Shown here piece after piece: positions 44,688 through 53,709 of a stretch of DNA of 64,000 bases (position 1 is its first letter; every line of letters starts with the position of its first letter). This DNA is from Palsa-461 sp036844945 (lineage in GTDB: Bacteria; Actinomycetota; Acidimicrobiia; Acidimicrobiales; RAAP-2), in assembly GCA_036844945.1 (NCBI GenBank), contig DAIUEV010000005.1, forward strand, positions 1 through 64,000. Reading direction: 5' to 3'. Under the pieces are notes generated by a model that searched no databases, was not told where the DNA came from, and saw only the letters and a program-made list of their open reading frames with translations. A program made the position numbers and the translations under genes.

Positions 44688-47066
44688 ATGCCCGGCTCGA
44701 TCCTCGGAACACGGGTCCTCCGCGTCGAGGACCCTGAGCTCCTGAGGGGCGAGGGGACCTACGTCGGCAACCTCCGGGTCCCCGGCATGACCTACGCGGC
44801 CTTCGTCCGGTCGCCCATGGCCCACGCCCGCATCGACTCGGTCGATCTCGCCGCCGCGGCCGACTTCCCCGGGGTCGTGGGGGCGTTCGCCGCCGCCGAC
44901 CTCGGCATCGCCCCTTATCACGCCTTCTTCGTGCTGAACGAGGCGTGCGCCCGGCCGCCGCTCGCGACCGACAAGGTCCGCTTCGTCGGCGAACCGGTCG
45001 CAGTGGTGGTCGCCGAGTCGGCGTCGGCCGCCGCCGACGCCGCCGAACTCGTGATGGTCGACTACTCCCCACTCCCGGCGGTGACGAGCGCCGAGGCCGC
45101 TCTCGAAGAGGACGCGCCGCTGCAGATGGAAACCATGGGCACCAACGTCGCGGCGGGGTTCCGCGACGGCGACGCCTCAGACCCGCTCGAGGGGGCGAGC
45201 CATGTGGTCCGAGTCCGTGTCGACAACCAGCGGGTCGCGGTGGTGCCCATGGAGGGCAACGCCATCGCGGTGGTCCCCGGTGACGACGGCAACGGCCACG
45301 ACCTGACCGTATCGGTGTCCACCCAGATGCCCCACATGTTCCACGGCACCTTGTGCCGGCTCCTCGCCCTCGACCCCGACCGGGTCCGGGTGATCACCCC
45401 ACACGTCGGCGGCGGGTTCGGGGCCAAGGCGGGCATCACGGCCGAGCACCTGGTCGTGGCCACGGCCGCGCTGCGCCTCGGCCGCCCGGTGACCTGGGTC
45501 GAGAGCCGGTCCGAGAACCTCGTCGCGATGCCCCACGGGCGCGGGCAAGTCGACTACGTCGAGCTCGGCTTCGACGACCACGGCCGCATCACGGGGATGC
45601 GGGTGCGGGTGGTCTCCGACGCCGGCGCCTACGCCGGCTTCGGGGGGGTGCTCGCGATGGGCCCGACCCGCATGATGGCCCAGGGCGTCTACAAGATCCC
45701 CACCATCCGCTACGACGTCGCCGCGGTGATGACCAACACCACCCCGATGGGCGCGTTCCGGGGAGCCGGTCGGCCCGAGGCGGCCGAGTTCCTCGAGCGG
45801 ACAATGGACGTCGCCGCCGACGAGCTCGGCATCGACCCGGTCGAGCTCCGACGGCGCAACCTCCTCCCCCGCGACAGTTTCCCGATGACCTCGCTCATGG
45901 GTGCCGACTACGACAGCGGGGACTACGAGCGGGCGCTCGACGAGGCGCTCCGGGTGGCGGGCTACGAGGAGCTCCGCCGCGAGCAGGCGGCCCGCCGGGA
46001 ACGGGGCGACCGCCTCGCGCTCGGGATCGGGGTCTCGGTGTACGTGGAGGTCACGGCGGGCCGGGGTTCCGAGGAGTACGGCCGGGTCGACGTGCACGAG
46101 GACGGGACCGCCACCATCCGGGTGGGCACCTCGTCGCACGGACAGGGGCACGCCACCTCCTTCGCAATGATCGTGGCCGACCGGCTCGGGATCCCCGTCG
46201 AGTCGGTGAAGTTCCTCCAGTCCGACACCGCCGAGGTGCCGCGGGGCGGCGGGACCGGCGGGTCCCGGAGCCTGCAACTCGGCGGCAACGCGGTCGGGAA
46301 GGCAGCCGACGGGGTGCTCACGCGGGCCCGCGAGCTGGCGGCCGACGAGCTCGAGGCGAGCGTCGACGACATCGTGGTGACGGGCGACGGCCGTGTCGGA
46401 GTGGCCGGCGTCCCCGCCAAAGCGCTCACCTGGGGCCGGATCGCCGAGCTGGCCACGGCCCGGGGCGACCCCCTCAGCGTCGCGGTGGACTTCACCCAGG
46501 AAGGGGCGACCTTCCCGTTCGGCGCGCACGTCTCGGTCGTGGAGGTCGACCTCGAGACCGGCGCGGTCCGCCCGCTCCGCCACGTCGCCGTGGACGACTG
46601 CGGACGGATCCTCAACCCGATGATCGTCACCGGGCAGCAGCACGGCGGCATCGCCCAGGGCATGGCCCAGGCACTGTGGGAGCAGGTCGTGTTCGACGAC
46701 GCGGGGAACCCGGTCACGAGCAACCTTGCCGACTACGCGATGCCGTCGGCGGCGGAGTTCTGCGCGTTCGAGGCGTCGAACACCGAGACGCCCAGCCCGC
46801 TCAACCCCCTCGGGGCCAAGGGCATCGGCGAGTCCGGGACGATCGGCTCGACGCCGGCGGTCCACAACGCCGTGGTCGACGCCGTCAGCCATCTGGGCGT
46901 CCGGCACATCGACATGCCGTGCACCCCGGTCCGGGTGTGGCGCGCGATCGACGCGGCCCGTTCGGGTGCGCCCTTGCCCCAGTGGCGGGAGCCGCCGACC
47001 GGGCTCGATCGGCTGCCCCGCCAGGGGGCCGCCCCGCAACCCGACGCCGACGACGTCGAGATCTGA
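44688..47066 (+). CDS. solitary molybdenum hydroxylase large subunit (form II CoxL-like)
   Basis: 792 residues with the same fold as the coxL product at 24.7-27.0 kb. The active-site loop is AFRGAGR (356-362), a form II variant with Phe for Tyr. GGGFGAK, SHGQGH and KGIGESGTIGS are kept. No CoxS or CoxM gene is adjacent: downstream are hydrolase genes on the other strand. It may borrow the subunits of the other operon or use unlinked ones. ATG 44688 (PGSILGTRVLRVEDP) matches the family start. Substrate unknown. Confidence 0.9.
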   Translation: MPGSILGTRVLRVEDPELLRGEGTYVGNLRVPGMTYAAFVRSPMAHARIDSVDLAAAADFPGVVGAFAAADLGIAPYHAFFVLNEACARPPLATDKVRFVGEPVAVVVAESASAAADAAELVMVDYSPLPAVTSAEAALEEDAPLQMETMGTNVAAGFRDGDASDPLEGASHVVRVRVDNQRVAVVPMEGNAIAVVPGDDGNGHDLTVSVSTQMPHMFHGTLCRLLALDPDRVRVITPHVGGGFGAKAGITAEHLVVATAALRLGRPVTWVESRSENLVAMPHGRGQVDYVELGFDDHGRITGMRVRVVSDAGAYAGFGGVLAMGPTRMMAQGVYKIPTIRYDVAAVMTNTTPMGAFRGAGRPEAAEFLERTMDVAADELGIDPVELRRRNLLPRDSFPMTSLMGADYDSGDYERALDEALRVAGYEELRREQAARRERGDRLALGIGVSVYVEVTAGRGSEEYGRVDVHEDGTATIRVGTSSHGQGHATSFAMIVADRLGIPVESVKFLQSDTAEVPRGGGTGGSRSLQLGGNAVGKAADGVLTRARELAADELEASVDDIVVTGDGRVGVAGVPAKALTWGRIAELATARGDPLSVAVDFTQEGATFPFGAHVSVVEVDLETGAVRPLRHVAVDDCGRILNPMIVTGQQHGGIAQGMAQALWEQVVFDDAGNPVTSNLADYAMPSAAEFCAFEASNTETPSPLNPLGAKGIGESGTIGSTPAVHNAVVDAVSHLGVRHIDMPCTPVRVWRAIDAARSGAPLPQWREPPTGLDRLPRQGAAPQPDADDVEI

Positions 47067-47087
47067 GGGCGCGCCGAGCCGCGCTGG

Positions 47088-48473
47088 TCAGTCGATCGGG
47101 ACTTCCTCGGCGGCCTCGGCGAGGATCCCGTCCACGTCCCTCGGCAGGATCACGCCGGCCTTCTCGGCGGCCCGGGTCGCCTCCTCGAACCGACGGAGGT
47201 ACTCCTCCTTGGTCCCGTAGAGGTCGCGCCCTTGTTCGGGCGGGAACGGAACGCAGGACCCGCCGAGCCGACTCAACACCCCCGGTGAACCCGCGATCGC
47301 GCTGTTGTGGGCGATCGGCACCTCCACCTGGGGCAGCCGGATCCCGCCCCGGGCGATGCCGTCGGCGTCCCGGCTGATCTGCGGCGGGTCGCCCTCGAAC
47401 TCGATGCGCGGCTGGACGGGCGGCGGGGTCCCGTGCTCGACCCACGCCTGCAGGTGATGCAAGGCGGCGTCGACGACCGGCGCCATCGGGACCTCGTTGA
47501 TCCCGCGCTCGGTCGGCGGGACGAAGCCGAAGTCGCGCTGGTACCGCGGGCCGACCGAGGCCATCGCCTGGAAGTAGATGTGGCTGGTGCCGGCCGACTC
47601 CCAATAGCGGTAACGGTCGGTGTCGGGTTGGCGGACCTCGTAGTGCGAACTCGCCTCGCACTCCGTGTTCACCACCATGACCGGCACGTCGAGATCGGTC
47701 CGGAGGCGGTGCGAGCCGACCGGAAGGGGTCGCGAATCCTCCGAGCCCGGTGGCGGGAGCGTGACGACGGCGTCGCCCACCTCGATCGGCGATCCGCTGC
47801 CGAAGTACAGCGTGAGCGAGAACCCGTCGATCGCGTGCTCGCGGGGCTGGATGGCATTCACATAGGTGGAGAGCCTCGCCGCCGACTGGCTCGCCCCCTG
47901 GGCGATGACCCGGCGGACCTCGAGACCACCGAGGGGGTCGACGTCGTGTCGGGACCGCCCGCGCCCGACCGCCCGGGCCGCCTGGGTGAAGACGTCGTAG
48001 GAGTAGTCGTCGCTCGGGATCGAGAGGGCCCCGTAGCGCTCGGGATCCCAGCTGGTGAGGCCGATGGGGTGGTCGCCCACCCCGTGCACCCCGGCACGCT
48101 GCGCGCTGACCGCGACGAGCGCATAGCCGCCCTCCAAGAGCTCGGGGCTGTCGCCGCCGCCGAAGTTGTCGTAGCCGGCCGTGACGTTGTTCCAGGTCAA
48201 CAGGACGGTGCCATTGAACGCGTCGGGGTCCTCAGGCCGGAGCACGACCATGCGGGTCTTGTATCGGGCGGTGCCGGCCGGCTCGGCCTGCCAGAGCCCG
48301 TCGAAACCGAACTCGGTGCCCGGAGCCGAGAGGTAGCGCTCGGCGACACCCTCGAAGAAGAACTCGTCCTCGCGGTAGCCGTGGCCGGCAAAGTCAGCCA
48401 CGGGAGTGCCGAAGGCCCACCCGCGGCCGCCGGAGACAGGACCGGTCACGCGCGCCTCAATGGTGCGATCCAT
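47088..48473 (-). CDS. alpha/beta-hydrolase-domain protein (Abhydrolase_10 type)
   Basis: 461 residues. Typical segments: RMVVLRPEDPDAFNGTVLLTWNNVTAG, the nucleophile elbow region VIAQGASQSAARLSTYVNA, and DVPVMVVNTECEASSHYEVR with acidic residues. An His near SAGTSHIYFQ could be the general base. The family is widespread in actinobacteria with mostly unknown substrates; esters are likely. ATG 48473 has GGGAGG upstream. A homologous gene lies immediately upstream, so the two form a tandem pair. Confidence 0.83.
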   Translation of the reverse strand: MDRTIEARVTGPVSGGRGWAFGTPVADFAGHGYREDEFFFEGVAERYLSAPGTEFGFDGLWQAEPAGTARYKTRMVVLRPEDPDAFNGTVLLTWNNVTAGYDNFGGGDSPELLEGGYALVAVSAQRAGVHGVGDHPIGLTSWDPERYGALSIPSDDYSYDVFTQAARAVGRGRSRHDVDPLGGLEVRRVIAQGASQSAARLSTYVNAIQPREHAIDGFSLTLYFGSGSPIEVGDAVVTLPPPGSEDSRPLPVGSHRLRTDLDVPVMVVNTECEASSHYEVRQPDTDRYRYWESAGTSHIYFQAMASVGPRYQRDFGFVPPTERGINEVPMAPVVDAALHHLQAWVEHGTPPPVQPRIEFEGDPPQISRDADGIARGGIRLPQVEVPIAHNSAIAGSPGVLSRLGGSCVPFPPEQGRDLYGTKEEYLRRFEEATRAAEKAGVILPRDVDGILAEAAEEVPID

Positions 48474-48546
48474 CTCGCCTCCCTTTCTCACGCCGCGCCT
48501 GCCGAGCCGGCCGTCGCGCGCCGGACCTGAGGACGCCGCCGGTCGA

Positions 48547-49899
48547 TCACGGAACGGCCGCGGCCTCGGCCTCCTTGCGTAGCTGCTCGGCGTCCTCGGC
48601 GAGGTACCAGCCCTCCCCGATGAGCTCGTTGAGCCGGGTGTTGAACCGCTCGACATAGTCGTCGTGGTCCTTGTACAGCTTCCCCAACGTCTTCTTGGGC
48701 AGGGGCTTTTCGATCCCGACCACCCCGAACTGCGGGACGCCGTGCTCGTCTACCCCGGGATTGGAGAAGTACGTGAGCCTCGGGACATCCATCTGGACGC
48801 AGCGGATCCCGCCCTTGGAGTTCCCGCACTCGTCCTTGGCGAAGAGACCGTCCGGGCCGACCTCGATGCGGTCCGCCCGCGGTGGGGTCACCCCGTTCGC
48901 CACCCACTCGACCAGGTGGTGCAGGCCCATGTTGAACAGCTCGTTGTGGGGAAGGCTGTTCATCGCCGCGTCCTTCGGGACCGACCCGGCGGTGCCGAGG
49001 GGGTCGTTCTGCCACATCGCGTTCTCGCTGTAGGGCGGGTAGCGCGTCCCCATGTGGCCCACGCCCGCGAGCTCGTAGAGCCGATACCGGTCCTGGACCT
49101 CGTCGCTGTCGTCACGGCGATAGCCGCGGCCTTCCCGGCCAGGTCGGTTCGGGTTCGAGATGTCGCCGTCGCTCAGCAGCTGCACGAGCGGCACGTCGCG
49201 GGGGCCGAACTGCACCGACGGGGCCCCGGTCGGGAAGAACCCGTGGTACACCGGCGAGCCGTCGGCGTAGCGGTGGGCGTCGTGCCCGTTCAGGATGTAC
49301 TCGGTGACCACGCCGCCGGTCTGGGAGTGCCCCACCAGGATCAGGTGACGAACGTCGTAGCCGGCGAACGGCCCCGGGTCGTCGGTGAGGGCCGCCCCCA
49401 CCTGGGCGAGGATCGGCGCCGACAGGGCGTTGATCCGGCGCATGAGCTCCATCCGCGCCTGCCAGGCCGCGGGGTCTCGGGGGACGGCCATCCCCATCCC
49501 GCCGGGCTCCTGCGGGGCGTCGGACCAGATGTCGAGGGTGGCGTAGCGCTCAGGGTTCGACGGCTTCACATGGGCGTCGAGGGGGCTCTTCTGGCTACAG
49601 ATGCACGCCCACCCGTGCCCGGAACGCAGGTTGTAGGTGTTCGTGTAGATCCACATCGGCGCGGCGCTCGCCGCATGGAGCGGCTCGACGATGACGGTGC
49701 CGCTGAAACGCGCGGCGTCCCGGGGACGGCGGACGAAGACGGACGTCCGGTACGGGTGCCCGTCGACCTCGCCGTCGGCGAACCACTCCTCTTCGATGTA
49801 GTCGAACTCCTCGAGGCTCCCCTGGAACGCCCCTGTCGGGACGAACGGTGAACCCGCTCCCTCGGGCGGACTACTCAGTGTCGCCGGCTGCACTGCCAT
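48547..49899 (-). CDS. alpha/beta-hydrolase-domain protein (Abhydrolase_10 type)
   Basis: 450 residues, related to the next gene downstream. It has SVFVRRPRDAARFSGTVIVEP, the elbow motif LVGHSQTGGVVTEYIL with the nucleophilic Ser, VPLVQLLSDGD with a candidate acid, and LYELAGVGHMGTRYPP with a candidate His. That is a more canonical triad than in its neighbour. The pair may act on the same compound class. The 5' region holds a palindrome (50040-50054). Confidence 0.84.
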   Translation of the reverse strand: MAVQPATLSSPPEGAGSPFVPTGAFQGSLEEFDYIEEEWFADGEVDGHPYRTSVFVRRPRDAARFSGTVIVEPLHAASAAPMWIYTNTYNLRSGHGWACICSQKSPLDAHVKPSNPERYATLDIWSDAPQEPGGMGMAVPRDPAAWQARMELMRRINALSAPILAQVGAALTDDPGPFAGYDVRHLILVGHSQTGGVVTEYILNGHDAHRYADGSPVYHGFFPTGAPSVQFGPRDVPLVQLLSDGDISNPNRPGREGRGYRRDDSDEVQDRYRLYELAGVGHMGTRYPPYSENAMWQNDPLGTAGSVPKDAAMNSLPHNELFNMGLHHLVEWVANGVTPPRADRIEVGPDGLFAKDECGNSKGGIRCVQMDVPRLTYFSNPGVDEHGVPQFGVVGIEKPLPKKTLGKLYKDHDDYVERFNTRLNELIGEGWYLAEDAEQLRKEAEAAAVP

Positions 49900-50520
49900 G
49901 GCTGCCTCCTCGTCGGTGGCTGATTGGGATTCGGGGCGAATCAGATGGTCACGCGGAGGGGAACGAGTGGGGGGATTGCTCGAGTGCTGCCATGCGCGTC
50001 GTTCGACCCCCTCCGGTCGCGGACTGCTCTCCCGGACGACGGCACAATGTGCCGCATCCTCTCGTGGCCTAATTATTAGTCCGCCTCAGTTTTCCTTGTC
50101 CAGGGCCGCCAATGCCCGGGGCTCGCGGCGTGACGCCTGCTCCGAGGCGGCCAGGACGACCTGGCCGGCCGGTGTCGGTTCGTGCTGGACCGACGTGGAC
50201 CGCGCTGCGATGACCTCGCTGCGTCAGGAGGACGGCTCCCCAGGCTGCCCGAACCCGGCCGAGAGAGTCGGCCCCGTCCTACGACTCGATGATCGGCACG
50301 CCCACATGGGCGCCCGGTTCCCGAGGCCACGGCCCGGACGAGCCTTCTCCAACGCTTTTCGGTGCTCCCACTTGTCGTTCCCAGAACACGGCCTCGCATG
50401 CAAGGAACGCGAGCGGTGGACCCGAGCCGCTCGATCTCAGTTGTCTCTCGCTGAGTTACCCTCGGTGTGGTTCGCAGCTACCCAGGCTGTCCGTTGGGGG
50501 GACCGAAACGTTGGACAGTA
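49900..50520. other. intergenic region, no gene recognised
   Basis: About 620 bases between divergent genes. It contains a perfect 15-base palindrome and an AT-rich CTAATTATTAG repeat (50069-50079), unusual in this GC-rich DNA and a possible promoter area. No RNA gene or convincing protein is visible; the short frames on both strands lack start sites and recognisable domains. A decayed regulator cannot be excluded. Confidence 0.4.
50040..50054. promoter_or_regulatory. palindrome, possible operator of the hydrolase pair
   Basis: CGGCACAATGTGCCG is a perfect palindrome of two 7-base arms around one A. It lies about 140 bases upstream of the hydrolase gene starting at 49899, next to AT-rich DNA that could hold its promoter. 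Confidence 0.4.
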
Positions 50521-52038
50521 GTGGGTAACGAAGGACTCGAATCGCACCGTGCAAGCGAGCGTCGACGCTGGCAGGCACTCGTCGTCCTTTCCGTTGGCCA
50601 ACTCATGGTGGTGCTCGACAGCACCGTCGTGAATGTCGCTCTTCCTACGATCCAGCGAGACCTCCACTTCTCTCAGGCTTCGCTGGCATGGGTTGTGAAC
50701 AGCTACCTCATTACGTTCGGCGGACTGTTGCTGTTTGGTGGTCGGCTCGGTGATCTGGTCGGACGCAAGCGACTGTTTTTGGTCGGTCTTGCCGCGTTCT
50801 CGATGACTTCCATGCTTTGCGGCATCTCCCCAAACGCCGGGTTGCTGGTGGCGGCCCGCTTCCTCCAAGGAGCGAGCGCTGCATTGATGTCTTCGATGGT
50901 GCTCGGAACGCTCTCTCCGATGTTCCCCGACCCACGTCAACGCACGAAAGCGCTCAGCATTTTCGCAGCGGTCACCATGGGGGGCGTTGCCCTCGGGCTC
51001 CCCCTTGGCGGCGTGTTGACCGAGCTGCTCAGTTGGCACTGGATCTTCTTCATCAATGTCCCGATTGGTCTGACCGCGCTTTTCCTGAGCGCCCGCCTCA
51101 TCGACTCACACGCCGGCTTAGGGATCCGAGCGGGCGCTGACATCGTTGGAGCTCTCCTTGTCACCATCGCCCCGATGTTGGTGGTCTACGCCCTGATCGG
51201 AACAAACACAGATGGTTGGGGCTCGCCCCACACCCTTTTGCTCTTCTTCGGAGCGTTGGGTCTCGTCGTGGTGTTCATGGTCGTCGAGTCTCGAGTACGA
51301 ACGCCACTGATCCCGCTCCACATCTTCCGTCACCGAAACCTCATGACCGCCAACGTGGTTCGCTTCGTCTTCCCCATGGGAGCGTTCTCGCTCAACTTCC
51401 TCGGTTCACAGTTCCTCCAGCATGTCGTCGGTTACAGTCCAATACGGACCGGGCTGGCGTTCCTTCCCAACAGCCTCGCGATCGCGGTCGTCTCCCTGGT
51501 CCTGGTGCCCACTCTCATGTGGCGCACCGGCCCAAAACCGTTGATCCTCGCGGGCCTGCTGCTGATTTCCGGCAGCTTGGTGCTCTTTGCACAGACGCCG
51601 GTCGATGCCCACTATGTGGCGAACATCCTGCCGATCACACTTCTTCTCGGCATGGGCATTGGACTGGTATTCACCACCACTGTCGGTGTCGCTCTGTCAG
51701 ACGTGGCGCCGACTGAGGCCGGTCTTGCCTCTGGGCTCACCAACGTCTCGGTTCAGATAGGGACGTCGATCGGCGTGGCCTTCCTCGCGTCGATTTCAGC
51801 GTCCCGAGCCGCTCATCTCCTGGCCCAAGGGATAGACAGACGGGACGCATTGGCTGGTGGCTTTCATCTGGGATTCCTCATCGCGGCCGGGTTGCCGTTG
51901 GTCTCCTTGATCATCGCAGCGGTTCTGATTCGATCGCGCCGACCAGAACATGAGGTGGACCGGAGCGAGATGGCTGCGGCCGAGGCAATGACGATCCTGG
52001 AAATAACCGCCCCGGAGCAATTCATCCAACTCGACTGA
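50521..52038 (+). CDS. MFS drug/solute exporter, DHA2 (14-TM) family
   Basis: About 505 residues with fourteen predicted helices. Family motifs: LSVGQLMVVLDSTVVNVALP in helix 1 (motif D1), GGRLGDLVGRKR (motif A), ARFLQGASAALMSSMV (motif B) and GVALGLPLGGVLTE (motif C, typical of exporters). Substrate unknown; drugs or toxic metabolites are likely. GC is visibly lower than in genes to the left, a possible sign of transfer. GTG 50521 was chosen, with GTG 50467 as an upstream alternative. No TetR regulator is adjacent. Confidence 0.92.
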   Translation: MGNEGLESHRASERRRWQALVVLSVGQLMVVLDSTVVNVALPTIQRDLHFSQASLAWVVNSYLITFGGLLLFGGRLGDLVGRKRLFLVGLAAFSMTSMLCGISPNAGLLVAARFLQGASAALMSSMVLGTLSPMFPDPRQRTKALSIFAAVTMGGVALGLPLGGVLTELLSWHWIFFINVPIGLTALFLSARLIDSHAGLGIRAGADIVGALLVTIAPMLVVYALIGTNTDGWGSPHTLLLFFGALGLVVVFMVVESRVRTPLIPLHIFRHRNLMTANVVRFVFPMGAFSLNFLGSQFLQHVVGYSPIRTGLAFLPNSLAIAVVSLVLVPTLMWRTGPKPLILAGLLLISGSLVLFAQTPVDAHYVANILPITLLLGMGIGLVFTTTVGVALSDVAPTEAGLASGLTNVSVQIGTSIGVAFLASISASRAAHLLAQGIDRRDALAGGFHLGFLIAAGLPLVSLIIAAVLIRSRRPEHEVDRSEMAAAEAMTILEITAPEQFIQLD

Positions 52039-52066
52039 CCGGGGACTTTGTGCCCTTCCAGCCTCC

Positions 52067-52079
52067 ACCGCCTGGCGGT
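52067..52079. promoter_or_regulatory. palindrome before the sulfur operon
   Basis: ACCGCCTGGCGGT is a perfect 13-base palindrome, flanked by CCTCCA and TGGAGG arms (52062-52067, 52085-52090). It lies between the MFS stop and the ATG at 52109. It could end the MFS transcript or bind a regulator of the sulfur genes. Confidence 0.35.
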
Positions 52080-52108
52080 CACGATGGAGGTGAGCGAAAG
52101 GGTCGCGC

Positions 52109-53368
52109 ATGCGTCGGATCGTCATCCTGGGCGGTGGGACCGGAGGAACCCTGGCGGCGAACCGCCTACGTCACACCCTCCCACCTGACGAGGTGGCCAT
52201 TACGGTCGTCGATCGGAACGACGGCCACGTCTACCAGCCGGGGCTCTTGTTTGTGCCGTTCGGACTGGCACGCTCCGGGGAGCTGACGAGGCCACGCGGT
52301 GAGCAGCTCCACCCGGGAATCGACTACCTGGTGGATCCGGTCGACCGAGTCGACCTCGCATCGCGCCGGGTGTCGCTGGAGAGCGGGCACGTCCTCCCCT
52401 ACGACGTGCTTGTCATCGCGTCTGGTGCCGTCCTTGCGCCGGAGGAGACGGACGGCCTGACCGGTGTCGGCTGGGGCGAGAAGACCTTCACGTTCTATGA
52501 CCCGACCGGGGCCGACGCCCTGGCCGCAGCACTGGATCGTTTCGTCGGAGGCCGGTTTGTCGTCAACGTGATCGACCTGCCGATCAAGTGTCCGGTCGCG
52601 CCGCTCGAGTTCTGCTTCCTCGCCGACTGGTTCTTCCGTCAAAGCTCGATGCGTGATCAGGTCGAGATCACATACGTGACCCCGCTCGACAGCGCGTTCA
52701 CCATGCCGGTGGCCTCCCGTCGCCTTGGCGGGATGCTGACCGAGCGGGATATCGCGCTGGTGACCGAGTTCAACACTGGCGAGGTCGACGGGGCCGGGGG
52801 GCGGCTCGTCTCCTACGACGGACGCGAGGTGCCCTTCGACCTCGCGGTAGTGGTTCCGGTGCACAACGGCGCGGCGTACGTCACCCGCTCGGAAGGACTT
52901 GGCGATGCGCTCGGTTTTGTCCCGACCGACCCGCACACCCTCCAGTCGTCGGTGTCCCCGGACGTCTTTGTCATCGGCGACGCGGCGGCGCTGCCCGTCT
53001 CCAAGGCCGGCTCTGTCACCCACTTCGAGGGGGAGGTTCTGGCCGAGAACATCACTCGATTCCTTGCGGGCGAGCCCCTCGACGCCTCTTACGACGGCCA
53101 CGCCAATTGCTTCATCGAGACGGGGTTCTCGAAGGCCATGCTCATCGACTTCAACTACGACGTCGAGCCGCTGCCCGGACACTTCCCCGGCCGGATCGGG
53201 GTTCCGCTCATGAAGGAGACCCACCTGAACCACCTGGGCAAGCTCCTCTTCGAGTGGTTCTACTGGCACACCCTGCTCCCGGGCCGGGAGATCCCCGGTG
53301 TGCATAGCGTCATGCCGATCGCCGGCAAGACCTTGTCGGCCAGGACGGAGGAGGTGCTCGCATCATGA
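52109..53368 (+). CDS. sulfide:quinone oxidoreductase-like flavoprotein
   Basis: 419 residues. The N-terminal FAD site is RRIVILGGGTGGTLAANRL; DRNDGHVYQPGLLFVPFG is typical of SQR and flavocytochrome c relatives, as is VFVIGDAAALP. Cys161 (IKCPVAPLE) and Cys334 (HANCFIETG) stand where SQRs have their two redox cysteines, which would carry persulfide sulfur. The C-terminal LGKLLFEWFYWHTLLPGREI resembles the membrane-binding helices of SQRs. It probably oxidises sulfide or a persulfide, passing electrons to quinone. ATGA overlap with the next gene makes it the first gene of the sulfur operon. Confidence 0.84.
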   Translation: MRRIVILGGGTGGTLAANRLRHTLPPDEVAITVVDRNDGHVYQPGLLFVPFGLARSGELTRPRGEQLHPGIDYLVDPVDRVDLASRRVSLESGHVLPYDVLVIASGAVLAPEETDGLTGVGWGEKTFTFYDPTGADALAAALDRFVGGRFVVNVIDLPIKCPVAPLEFCFLADWFFRQSSMRDQVEITYVTPLDSAFTMPVASRRLGGMLTERDIALVTEFNTGEVDGAGGRLVSYDGREVPFDLAVVVPVHNGAAYVTRSEGLGDALGFVPTDPHTLQSSVSPDVFVIGDAAALPVSKAGSVTHFEGEVLAENITRFLAGEPLDASYDGHANCFIETGFSKAMLIDFNYDVEPLPGHFPGRIGVPLMKETHLNHLGKLLFEWFYWHTLLPGREIPGVHSVMPIAGKTLSARTEEVLAS

Positions 53369-53682
53369 CCACCGACACCATCGCCGGCGTCGACGTCGAC
53401 CTCGACGAGGAGGGGTTCCTCGTTGACCCGGGACAGTGGACCGAGGACATCGCCATCGAACTGGCCCACCGGGAGGGCATCGCGTCGTTGACGGACCGCC
53501 ACTGGCAAGTGATTCGGTTCATGCGGGACGAGTACAGAGCCAAAGGGACCGGACCGCCGGTGCGGGCGCTCGCCCGCACCTCGGGTGTGCCCATCAAGGA
53601 GCTCTATGAGCTCTTCCCCAAGGGTCCAGCCAAGATCGCCGCCAAGATCGCCGGGATCCCCAAACCGCGCGGCTGCATCTGA
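53365..53682 (+). CDS. DsrC/TusE-family sulfur carrier with a single cysteine
   Basis: 105 residues. The DsrC/TusE fold is clear: DEEGFLVDPGQWTEDIAIELA, HWQVIRFMRDEYRAKGTGPPVRALAR, and the C-terminal arm GIPKPRGCI with the penultimate Cys that carries sulfur. True DsrC has a second Cys about ten residues earlier (as ACKIAG); here it is Ala (AAKIAG). The protein therefore behaves like TusE, which hands on sulfur but does not form the DsrC trisulfide. No dsrAB or tusBCD genes are present. Start overlaps the SQR-like stop. Confidence 0.9.
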   Translation: MTTDTIAGVDVDLDEEGFLVDPGQWTEDIAIELAHREGIASLTDRHWQVIRFMRDEYRAKGTGPPVRALARTSGVPIKELYELFPKGPAKIAAKIAGIPKPRGCI

Positions 53683-53709
53683 CCGCAGATCGAAACGGAG
53701 GTCGACCAT

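Noticed and set aside
50076..50399. Short minus-strand ORF between the hydrolase and MFS genes, possibly a regulator
   Set aside because: The translation is Arg/Ser/Gly-rich without a helix-turn-helix. Another frame shows a MarR-tail-like phrase (EPTPAGQVVLAA), too short and broken to support a gene.
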